Assembly (NCBI RefSeq): GCF_040869045.1
Contig: NC_090321.1
Coordinates: 91,308,603 to 91,372,602 of the forward strand
Length of the DNA: 64,000 nt
Direction: 5' to 3'
Source of the DNA: Eurosta solidaginis
Lineage: Eukaryota; Arthropoda; Insecta; Diptera; Tephritidae
The notes beneath the pieces are model-generated. The model was given only the letters and a program-made list of their open reading frames with translations, had not been told where the DNA came from and made no database searches. A program made the translations under genes and the position numbers. Shown here piece by piece: positions 55,901-64,000 of the stretch (the stretch's first letter is position 1; each line of letters begins with the position of its first letter).

Positions 55901-57008
55901 GATATCTCAAAAAGGCGTCCACCTATAGAACTAAGGATTACTCCCTTTTAAAATACTCCTTACCACCTTTCATTTGATACCCATATCGTACAAACACATT
56001 CTAGAGTCACCCCTGGCCCACCCTAATGGCGATATCTCGAAAAGGCGTCCACCTATAGACCTAATGCCCACTCCCTCTTAAAATGCTCAGTAACACCTTT
56101 CGTTTGATACCCATATCGTACAAACATTCTAGAGTCACCCCTGGCCCACCCTAATGGCGATATCTCGAAAGGGCGTCCACCTATAGACCTAATGCCCACT
56201 CCCTCTTAAAATGCTCAGTAACACCTTTCGTTTGATGCACATATCGTACAAACACATTCTAGAGTCACCCCTGGCCCACCCTAATGACGATATCTCGAAA
56301 AGGCGTCCACCTATAGACCTCATGCCCACTCCCTCTTAAAATGCTCAGTAACACCTTTCGTTTGATACCCATACCGTACAAACATTCTAGAGTCACCCCT
56401 GGCCCACCCTAATGGCGATATCTCGAAAAGGCGTCCACCTATAGACCTAATGCCCACTCCCTCTTAAAATGCTCAGTAACACCTTTCATTTGATTCCCAT
56501 ATCGTACAAACACATTCTAGAGACACCCCTGGTCCACCTTTATGGCGATATCTCGAAACGGCGTCCACCTATGGAACTAAGGATCACTCCTTTTCAAAAT
56601 ACTCATTAACAGCTTTCATTTGATACCCATATCGTACAAACACATTATAGAATCACCCCTGGTCCACCTTAATGGGGACATCTCGAAATGGCGTCCACCG
56701 ATAGACCTAAGGCCCACTCCCTCTTAAAATGCTCAGTAACACCTTTCATTTGATACCCATATCGTACAAACAAATTCTAGAGTCAGCCCTGGTCTACCTT
56801 TATGGCGATATCCCTAAATGGCGTTCATCCATAGAACTATGGCCTACTCTCTCTTAAAATACTCTTTAATACCTTTCATTTGATACACATGTTATACAAC
56901 CACATTCCAGGGTTACCCCAGATTGATTTTCCTTATTTTGTCTCCATAGCTCTCAACTGAGTATGTTATGTTCGGTTACACCCGAACTTAGCCTTCCTTA
57001 CTTGTTTG
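52985..57008 (+). mobile_element. Tandem-repeat element, full-length copy
   Basis: The left end has TACTCAGTTGAGCAGAGCTC and a hairpin (ATACTC … GAGTAT, 52998-53027). The interior has a TCCGTCCG run (53138-53174) and several CGCCCACTTTT and GATATCGAAAA motifs. About 20 units of 128 bp follow (54400-56900), then the terminus GTATGTTATGTTCGGTTACA and CCTTACTTG. ATACTCAGTTGAG occurs inverted at both ends. No protein-coding frame is credible, so it is non-autonomous. Confidence 0.8.
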
Positions 57009-57476
57009 ATTATTAATTTAAAAGTTTTTGTTTACTAAGTTGTAATAAGAGTAATGAATTTTTTAAAATATCACAAGTTCATTATCGAAGACTTCGAAAT
57101 AGTTCTCTTACCTTATGTCTACATGCATAATTATTTTTTGGTTTCTAATTGCATACTTAAAATAAGTATTGTCAAAAGAAAATATCACGAATTCATATTT
57201 GTAATGCAAACTTTTTACTTAAAACTAGCTGTACATATTTGTACGAAATCAATTTAACTCAATAAAAACCAAAACAAAACTTTTCATTTTAAAATGTATA
57301 AATAATATAAAAGTATTGTTAAAAGAATATCACAAATTCATGCTTGTATCTTAAAACTATTACTTAAAACTAGCTGTACATATTCTTACTTATTCCATTT
57401 TACTTCAATAATAAAAAAGTTTTCATCTTAATTTCTAAAAAAAATAATTGCATATATATATGTACATAATTTAAAA
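57009..57476. other. 3' flank of the DUF4806-like gene with a duplicated segment
   Basis: A unit of about 140 bp with TATCACGAATTCAT and ACTTAAAACTAGCTGTACAT (57165-57240) is repeated diverged at 57305-57380. No coding signal. Confidence 0.5.
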
Positions 57477-60030
57477 TTACTGCTTCTTTTTTTGGCTGGA
57501 CACGACTCGAAAGTGACGTTTTTTCACTGCTTGGAGTGCCATTCGCAATTCTTTTTCCGCGTTTGGGCAATTATCACTTATTGCAGCTGAAATAAATATA
57601 TTCATGAATATTTTATTGGTTTTAACAATTTCAAGATGAAAGCGTATTTAAAAAAAAAAAAAAATCGTATTTTACTTGGCTTAAAAACCCCCGTTGTAGT
57701 AACACTCTCTCTTATAGAACATTTACCTTGAAGCAAATGAGTTATGCGAACAAACGCAAATCACCCATTCCCCCATACAAATTCCTATTTCCCTATCTAC
57801 GCTTTCATTAAATTTTTTCTTATTAGCTCGAAGATCCCAAAACCTCAAAGCGAAGTATTTCATTTAAATTATTACAAAAAATTCATTTTCCAATATTTAT
57901 GGCTTTCATACAAACACAAATTTCAAATTGAACCATCCAACATGATCTCGAATGAATCGCGTATATTTTTACCCTCACGATATGGCAACAGCGAACCGCG
58001 ATATTTCTATCGAACAATTGGGTTAATCGGTCATCTTGACTTGCCATTTCTAATCTGTCACATTATTATGAAATATTTTGAATTGTCAAAGCCAAACAAA
58101 TTAATTCTAAGGAAATTATTTATAAACGATAAGCTATCGTACATTTAAGATAAAAAAAGAGCAAAATGTTAAAGTTATACAGTGAATGGTTAACCATCAG
58201 TTTGCAACACGACTGTCACTAAACCAAGGTAAAACTTGATGAGTGCTAATCAAACAGGGAAGATTGTAAGGTAAAAGTCTAGTTGAGGGGTCGACTGCTA
58301 ATACGTTACCAAAAATATCGTGAGAGGTATCAAACGACGTGTTTTACTCTCGAGAACAATAATCTGAAAATAAAAATTGTATCTCTGTCCGGAGATATTT
58401 GCCTTTGAAGTTGGCGATTTTTTGTGGTTTTTTCATGTTGTGTACCCACAAAAAAAAGTGTGAACATAAGTGTTTTGTGCGGATATAGTTTTGGTCTCCA
58501 CCCAGGGTAATTTTTTATAATCGCGGCCGAAGGTTTGATACCTCTCTCGATATTTTTGGTAACGTATTAACAGTCGACCTCTCAACTAGACTTTTACCGA
58601 ATGTAAATAGTATATAAAATTGCTATACGTACCTAAAATAACTCTAAATATATTTTTGTTATTCCTTAGACCTTTTTTGCCGAAGTTTCCATCTGTGTTG
58701 TATGCCATGCACAGTTCACGGGAAAATATCCGTTCTAAATTTTTAATAGTGCTCCCATCGAGGAAATATTTCACAGCAGATACCTAAAAGAAGATAGTGA
58801 ACAGAAAAATGCTTTTTAAAATGTGAAAAAATGTACAAATAGTACTGAAAATTACGTATTTCTCCTCATTAGCTTGATTTATATCAGCTTCCATCTTTTG
58901 GATATCTTCTTCTGTTTTTAGTGGAAAGATTGTGGTAATTTTAGTTTCTATTTGGCGACTTTTGTTAAACGTTTGTAGCTGCACCTTTTGATCGGCCATC
59001 ATTTCTACTATAACTTTGTTCTGATTTTCTGTGGTTGCTGAAAAAAATCAAAGAAATGATATTTATGAATGTCTTTTTGCCTATTTCTGTGGCCGCTATT
59101 GACTTCTAAACCAATAAACCATTAATTAAGAAATGCTGGTATGATATTATGGGTAAACTTATGTGCTCATTTGCATTCACTAGGGCCTTGTTATGATGAA
59201 TGTGAATATGTAATCATACATGATTTAATCAATAAGGGAAGGTGCTAAGGACGGATCTAATATAAGTAGTTTCTATTTCGATACCTTAATCGGTTTTACA
59301 AATGTAGGATAATTTTGAAACGCTTTGTAAAATATAGGTATCAGAAAAAATTTATAAGAAGATATAAGTTCCCATCGACGTTTCAACCGGGCCAGAAATA
59401 TGTTTTGCGAATGTTTGGAATATCGGTTACGTTGAGTAAAAATTAGATTCTTGATTATAAAAAAACAATTTTTATATATTTTAAGTTATATCGAACCTTT
59501 AATTGACCATAAAGAGATCCAATTTTTTATTTTTTGAGACTTTAGATTTCTTAATTAAAAAAAAAAAACCGTGAAGAGGTTAATTTCAATCAAACACAAA
59601 CAGCAGTATGAAAAAAGAACCTTTATGTACTTCTAATGTAAAGTAGAGAGTTCTACTTTTTTTTAAATATTTCTTTTGACTAATAACGGTGTGATATGAA
59701 ACATTAGTACTAAACTCACCTTGCAATTTCGACAAGTTTTCTTTTAAACTTTTTGTTAGGCCATCATTTCGGTAATTATTTTGTGCTGTTTTTCGATCAT
59801 GTCTGCAATATACAATAGAAAAAAGTATTATTGGAAGTTTTAATCCATTAGTTAAATTTTAAATATACTACCTTTGAGTTGGATGCACAAATTACATGGC
59901 GCTTTCGTTGTACGGTCTGAAAAGCAAAACGTTTAATGTGAAGTAAATTGAAATGAGGATACTCACAATTTAGTGGTTCATTTCCTACACAAGCATTGAA
60001 TCTTTTCAGTTTTCCTGGTTCGTTCTCCAT
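57477..60030 (-). CDS. DUF4806-like protein, five coding exons
   Basis: Model on the minus strand: 60030-59967, 59916-59872, 59037-58856, 58783-58633, 57586-57477, totalling 552 nt (183 aa plus stop). All introns are GT-AG with good sites (GTGAGT, GTAGTA, GTAATT, GTACGT donors; T-rich CAG or TAG acceptors) and all phases fit. The N-terminus is basic and Cys-bearing (KAPCNLC). The middle is polar and helical. The C-terminal half (FPLKTEEDIQKMEADI, YFLDGSTIKNLERIFSREL, GKKGLRN, NCPNAEKELRMALQ) looks like DUF4806, a domain of unknown function common in arthropods. It starts 71 bp after the transposase stop, so it is probably an accessory gene of the same transposon. An inverted-repeat element lies in the last intron. 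Confidence 0.65.
58270..58598. mobile_element. Inverted-repeat element with 8-bp TSD, copy 2 (intronic)
   Basis: Same ends as 39148-39603 (GTAAAAGTCTAGTTGAGG). In this copy the inverted repeat is about 65 bp long. Flanks GATTGTAA (58262-58269) and GAATGTAA (58599-58606) are an 8-bp duplication with one mismatch. It lies inside the last intron of the DUF4806-like gene and leaves the splice sites intact. Confidence 0.85.
59720..59802 (-). pseudogene. Duplicated exon with in-frame stop (pseudo- or poison exon)
   Basis: An 83-nt segment has a good acceptor (TATTGCAG) and donor (GTGAGT). It is homologous to the start of the downstream exon 59037-58856; both contain GAAATGATGGCC. In the phase set by exon 2 it reads into a TAA right after that motif, and its length also breaks the downstream frame. 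Skipping it gives the intact model; including it would truncate the protein. Confidence 0.6.
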
Positions 60031-60101
60031 TCTATTTTATTTTTTAATTTTTATTATATTTTGTATTTTATGTGTATATATATTTTATTTTGCTATTATT
60101 T

Positions 60102-61964
60102 TCATGTGCAGTGTAAAATTGGTATTAAAATAACTTTGTTTTCATAAGGGAAGTTATTTGTGTTAAATATTTCATCTAATTCTTCTAGTAAATTATCGGC
60201 AGAAGAAATACCTAATGCCGATATTGAATCTAAAGGGTCTTCGAAAAATGGGCGGATATTTTTGAAACGGCGGCTTATTACTAAAGTGTCATTGTTTTCA
60301 TCACGTTTAAACCAAATAATTTTAAAAGGTCCATAGGGCATTAGAAGGCAAAGGTTATTTGGAGCTTTCAAACTCGAGTAATAGTCATTGCATGTGTAGC
60401 TATAAATGATGTCATTTTTTTCTCTGAGCCCTAACACTTTTTGTTCCTTTATCATATTTGTATGAACATTTTTTAAATACAATTGTTGCAAAATATTAGT
60501 GGGCTTGCGCACATCTTTTTTAATCATTTGTAAGTGGTTTTTGAAATCATATGCAGAAAAGTTATATAACACGCCTTGCTGTCTGACACAAGCACATATG
60601 TGAAGCAAGCTATGAACATTGTAAGTAACACTTTGTGGTCCAAATACTGTCCCGAAGTTTTGGACGAAAAGCCTTAATAATTCTGCTGCAACTTCGATGT
60701 TGTTTTGAAAATTTTTTGGGCACGATAATAACCTTATTGCACAATGTAGGAGCAGAAATGTATAGTAAAAGTCATCACCAACATTATTCTTTAAAACCAA
60801 AATACCTGTGTACAGTAAAAATTGTCGAAATTCTATAGCTTTCCAGTTAGAAAGTTCGTCCAAACCTCGAGGTAATCTATTAAATTCTTTGGGAATACTT
60901 TTTTTTAGTGTAACCAATAACCTAGATATATTTAGCTTACTCGAAATTGAAATTTTTTCATTTACTTTATTTTTAAAAAGTTTGCTAAGCATTTTCCTGG
61001 TTACGCCCAAGTCAATAACATGCATGGGATCTAATGGAACTTGGCTAATCATTTTTAAATTAATTTTTTCAAAAGGTGTTTGAGTGTTTAAGAATCGTGG
61101 TTGATGATGATTTTTAAATTTTCTATTGGCAAAATCATCATCCCCTATGACCTCCGATATTTCTGTGCTGTAAGTTAGAACATTATTTATTTTTTTTGCA
61201 ACTTGTGTACATTTCGAACAACCATTCGCTGAAGAATGGTGAGCGATTCCACAAACAAAAGACTTTGCTGGAGCGTCACATACTACCGCCCGTATCTTAA
61301 ATAACATTTCTTTGCCATTGACTGTGAAACCATTTTGCTGTAAATCTAAAATTTCTTCTACAAATTGGTTTAAAAACTCATTCACATCATTTGGTTTTTG
61401 CTTTCCAACATATATACCTACTGGAAATACTTTTATGTTTTCAGTATTAATTACTTTAACTAATATCGGCCAAAGCTGAATTTTTGAACTTTTGAAAATT
61501 GGCAAATCGTCAATATTAACATCACAAATAATTTCATCAAAATTTTCTAAAATATATGCGACTTTCAATAAACTTTGCTTTATACCGAAATGTGAATACT
61601 GGCCAGGTTGCACAGAGACCACATTCGCACTTGAAGCACTTTTTTCCAGAAGCGTCGCTGGAGAAAGAGGTACATCTATGCCATTGCTTCTTAAAATGAT
61701 CAATAACTCTCTCATGTTTTCATGAGATGTCCTACTCCTCATCTGCCATTTCCTTAAATCATTTATAAGTTTTGTTTTTGAGTTTGCTGCTTCATCTAAT
61801 TCTAGATTCAAGGAAATATTATTAACGAAGCCAATCGATTCAACATTTTCTTCTTCATAAATTGTTACAAATTCCCCAGTTGCATTTGCATTTTGCAACC
61901 TTTGAACAAAGTTTTGTCTTTCTTGTTGAAGAACTCGTCTTCTGTGACGCGCACTGAACTCCAT
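60102..61964 (-). CDS. CACTA/CMC (tnp2-like) transposase, 620 aa, uninterrupted
   Basis: Single open frame from ATG 61962-61964. After a basic, Gln-rich start come DDLPIFKSSKIQLWPIL, VGIYVGKQKPNDVNEFLNQF, VVCDAPAKSF (conserved Asp), a zinc-like cluster in CGIAHHSSANGCSKC, VPLDPMHVIDLGVTRKML and FSAYDFKNHLQ. These match in order the RNase H-like tnp2-type transposases that occur widely in animal genomes. In relatives, as I recall them, the FSAFxFEN motif carries the third acidic residue; here it is Lys (AAA at about 60532-60530). The ORF ends VILIPILHCT, near the usual length. It is intact as an ORF, but perhaps not a working nuclease. Confidence 0.75.
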   Translation of the reverse strand: MEFSARHRRRVLQQERQNFVQRLQNANATGEFVTIYEEENVESIGFVNNISLNLELDEAANSKTKLINDLRKWQMRSRTSHENMRELLIILRSNGIDVPLSPATLLEKSASSANVVSVQPGQYSHFGIKQSLLKVAYILENFDEIICDVNIDDLPIFKSSKIQLWPILVKVINTENIKVFPVGIYVGKQKPNDVNEFLNQFVEEILDLQQNGFTVNGKEMLFKIRAVVCDAPAKSFVCGIAHHSSANGCSKCTQVAKKINNVLTYSTEISEVIGDDDFANRKFKNHHQPRFLNTQTPFEKINLKMISQVPLDPMHVIDLGVTRKMLSKLFKNKVNEKISISSKLNISRLLVTLKKSIPKEFNRLPRGLDELSNWKAIEFRQFLLYTGILVLKNNVGDDFYYTFLLLHCAIRLLSCPKNFQNNIEVAAELLRLFVQNFGTVFGPQSVTYNVHSLLHICACVRQQGVLYNFSAYDFKNHLQMIKKDVRKPTNILQQLYLKNVHTNMIKEQKVLGLREKNDIIYSYTCNDYYSSLKAPNNLCLLMPYGPFKIIWFKRDENNDTLVISRRFKNIRPFFEDPLDSISALGISSADNLLEELDEIFNTNNFPYENKVILIPILHCT

Positions 61965-62510
61965 ACCTCTTTTTATTATTTAATAGTTTCTAATATTTAA
62001 TTATTTTAATTATGTAATAGTTAAATCTTAAAATTTTCACAACGATATTCCTTCTAACTCAATTTCACTTTCAGAAATTCTCTACACCTAAAACCAGTTG
62101 CGCACTTCCATGATGCCAGAGTTGCCGTTATTAGAGATGTACTGAAAATATGTATCTGGTGAGACGCGCCGATTTAAAGCACATGAATTTAGTACTAAAT
62201 ATATAAGGTCCGAGTGTAAAAAACCCAAATTTAAAGTAACTGTTTTTATTAGTTATCAAAAGGATATATACTCCTAACAGTTTTACTTGATTATTAATAT
62301 AAATTTTGTAATGAATTATTTGATTTTTCCCGCATGGCAACACAGTCCAATAAACATCGTGTAGTGATTACAATCGTTAAACACGATCAATGATCGGCTT
62401 ACAATATGTTCGTGTAAAAACATGAGTTGGTCCATTGCTGCATTACAGTGGAGTATAAATGTAAGTACTCCAGTGGACCACATGATCCAACGATTTTTGC
62501 AGGGTTATTA
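61965..62510 (-). promoter_or_regulatory. Presumed promoter side and right end of the CMC-like element
   Basis: Noncoding. It contains the terminal CCCTGCAAAAATCG (read on minus) and subterminal GGACCA and GGAGTACTTAC motifs between 62400 and 62507. No clear TATA box was chosen. Confidence 0.4.
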
Positions 62511-63475
62511 AAAAATCCTTGCGCAATTTCTGGATGGCTGCATCAAATATGTATACCAAGAGCTCTACCGATGATATACTTTTCGACTTAAAATAAAGAA
62601 TATTGTGGTTGTAGTTGTTATTGTATTAACAGTGAGAATATTGTGGTAGAATGTAAATACATATTTTTGCACAAATTTGTACAAATAAGTGTTCTTTCTT
62701 AAAAGAACCAATTTCCTTTAACTATTTTGATGCATCATTCCCTTTAATTTAACAAGTGAAAAAACTCCTATGAAATGGCAGAGAAATCTCCATCTCCCTC
62801 ACATTCATAATACGTACTTTTCTCCCATAACCGGTTTCCGCTTTTTCGAACATTTTCAGAATAGCAGGAAAGGGGAATTGAAAAAACTCACAAGGAATTT
62901 TTATTTAGAATACGAGGAATGGGAGAAGGGAAAAAACTCGCACGGAATTTTGGTTTAGAATTGGGCTGATAGTATTTAAATAATGACAACAAAAATGTAT
63001 AAAATTAAAAATGTTTAAACACAACCTTTACCAGTGTTGGTAAGGAATGTGTTCCATTTGGAATAATTATTCTTTTGATTGCAGCCCCAGAAGATTGCAA
63101 TACTTTTTTGTCCAGAATAATGAATAACATTTTTTAGTTCTTTTTGCATTCTTCGTTTTTTTTTATTCCATGGATTACATTCGTCGGACTGCAATAGGTA
63201 CTCGGAGGAATGCTTTCGGCAATCCTTTGCATTCCTTGGTATGACTTAAACTACACTTATGTTTGTCTTGTTTAATGATTGAATTATTTTTATCAGTTCA
63301 GTAAATTAAGAAAATTACTAAACTTCATTCATATATCTATGTTTTGTTGTAGTAAAAGATGCATTAAAGCAACGTTTTTTTTAAATATCTAAACTACCTA
63401 TGAGAGGTCGTTGATGACAAATATTTATATACTTGGTAGGTTAACATTACGCTGAACACAAAGCTCGTACTTCAA
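62511..63475. other. Unassigned
   Basis: No supported coding or repeat feature. ATTCC/GGAAT-rich stretches near 62830-63240 look loosely repetitive. Confidence 0.35.
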
Positions 63476-63479
63476 ATCT

Positions 63480-63630
63480 ATCTCGTTTCTGAAGGACCAG
63501 GTAAAAAACGGTTTAAACTCCCTTGGTTTGATCAATTGGCGCCAGTTGGCAGAGCGAAAAAGCGACTGGCGCGCCTTGTTGGACGGCCATAACCGTTTAA
63601 AAGGTTAAGCGCCAATTAAATAAGTAAGAA
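63480..63630 (+). pseudogene. LINE 3' end, second copy
   Basis: CTGAAGGACCAGGTAAAAAA, the CTCCCTTGG and CGCCTTGTTGGAC blocks, and the TTAAGCGCCAATTAAATAAG end match 14090-14228. It is a 5'-truncated copy of the same LINE type, ending in TAAG-like repeats. Confidence 0.7.
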
Positions 63631-64000
63631 CTTTCCCTTGCGAGTTAGGGGTTGTAGAATTTATGCGCGGTAGGTATGCCGATCATAAAAGGCGATCATA
63701 ATACCATGTAGCAAATTTAGGTCAAAAATTAGTGATGCTTATAAATAAGGCTAATCAACCCTGGAGTGGTGTTTACTCGAAAAGGTGGTGGTGTATCACC
63801 TGTGCGGCCCTATCAAGGTCGTTTAAAACTGTACCCCAGGGAGCAGGACAAACCAATCGTGACCTGATACAATGTAGCGCAGACTAATGTATGTAAGTCT
63901 TGACCCTGCCTTGAGGATTCGGATGAATAGCGGGGTTGTGGTTTCATATCATGTTTTGGCGGTTCTCTTCGGGTTTTTCCTTTGGCTTTTTCCTCAATAC
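63631..64000. other. Unassigned right edge
   Basis: GC content rises compared with the surroundings (for example GTGCGGCCCTATCAAGG), which suggests the start of another element, but I cannot name it. Confidence 0.35.

Larger units (their letters stand above)
52022..62510 (-). mobile_element. Probable CACTA/CMC-like DNA transposon with two genes
   Basis: Both presumed ends carry AAAAATCG near the terminus, followed by repeated TACTCC/GGAGTA and TGGACC motifs: many in 52045-52400 and several in 62415-62490. The right end reads inward as CCCTGCAAAAATCGTTGGAT. The left end is eroded into an A-run (52023-52042). Between them lie the tnp2-like transposase and the DUF4806-like gene. The tandem-repeat element (52985-57008) is a later insertion; without it the element would be about 6.5 kb. 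No target duplication was identified, so boundaries are uncertain. Confidence 0.5.

Noticed and set aside
57744..58148. 134-codon plus-strand frame
   Set aside because: Lies antisense within the last intron of the DUF4806-like gene; no recognisable domain.
62770..62958. 62-codon plus-strand frame
   Set aside because: Repetitive GGAAT-rich sequence without domain or splice context.

Overview
The window is eukaryotic nuclear DNA: AT-rich, with spliced genes and no bacterial operon structure. The repeats point to a higher fly (Diptera). They include an errantivirus-like provirus, a copia-like element primed by a half initiator-tRNA site, jockey/CR1-like LINEs, tRNA-derived SINEs and a Penelope-like element. 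A tephritid-type fruit fly is my best guess, from general resemblance of the repeats and not from any search. I found no convincing single-copy host gene. Nearly everything recognisable is mobile DNA or its remains, so this looks like a heterochromatic or intergenic transposon nest.

Layout. 1-1560 is the right part of a tandem-repeat element (about 128-bp units) whose second, longer copy lies at 52985-57008. 1561-5860 is a decayed Ty1/copia element; its 5' LTR is cut off by that repeat element. 5861-6057 and 13039-14235 are pieces of dead LINE sequence, mostly on the minus strand. They are split by a young 6.97-kb errantivirus-like provirus (6062-13034). It has apparently identical 409-bp LTRs, a CGGG target duplication, a gag ORF, a pol ORF reached through a canonical AAATTTT -1 slippery site, and an env with one frame break. 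14482-21226 is a nested block: LINE B is split by LINE A, and each carries a SINE with a clear target-site duplication.

21227-33050 is mostly unassigned AT-rich DNA with a small inverted-repeat element, a pair of diverged direct repeats, a solo LTR (26404-26994) and an inverted relative of the tandem-repeat element (28780-30310). 33060-34530 is a head-to-head pair of Penelope-like GIY-YIG fragments with hammerhead-like motifs. 34815-36490 is a minus-strand LINE fragment, followed by a roughly 160-bp tandem array (36540-37880). 37885-52000 is a field of MITEs, foldbacks and arrays. It includes an 8-bp-TSD inverted-repeat element, a TTA-TSD Harbinger-like MITE, an array of 123-bp units, an internally deleted LINE, two foldbacks (one about 1.13 kb with arms of about 540 bp) and a minus-strand SINE.

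52030-62510 is the most interesting unit: a probable CACTA/CMC-like DNA transposon. It has an uninterrupted 620-aa tnp2-like transposase (60102-61964, minus). Only 71 bp downstream starts a second minus-strand gene with a five-exon model (57477-60030) encoding a 183-aa DUF4806-like protein. TACTCC-containing repeats lie at both presumed ends. The tandem-repeat element is inserted in it, and an 8-bp-TSD MITE sits in the last intron. Joint mobilisation by the two genes is inference. 63480-63630 is another LINE 3' end, and the last part of the window is unassigned.
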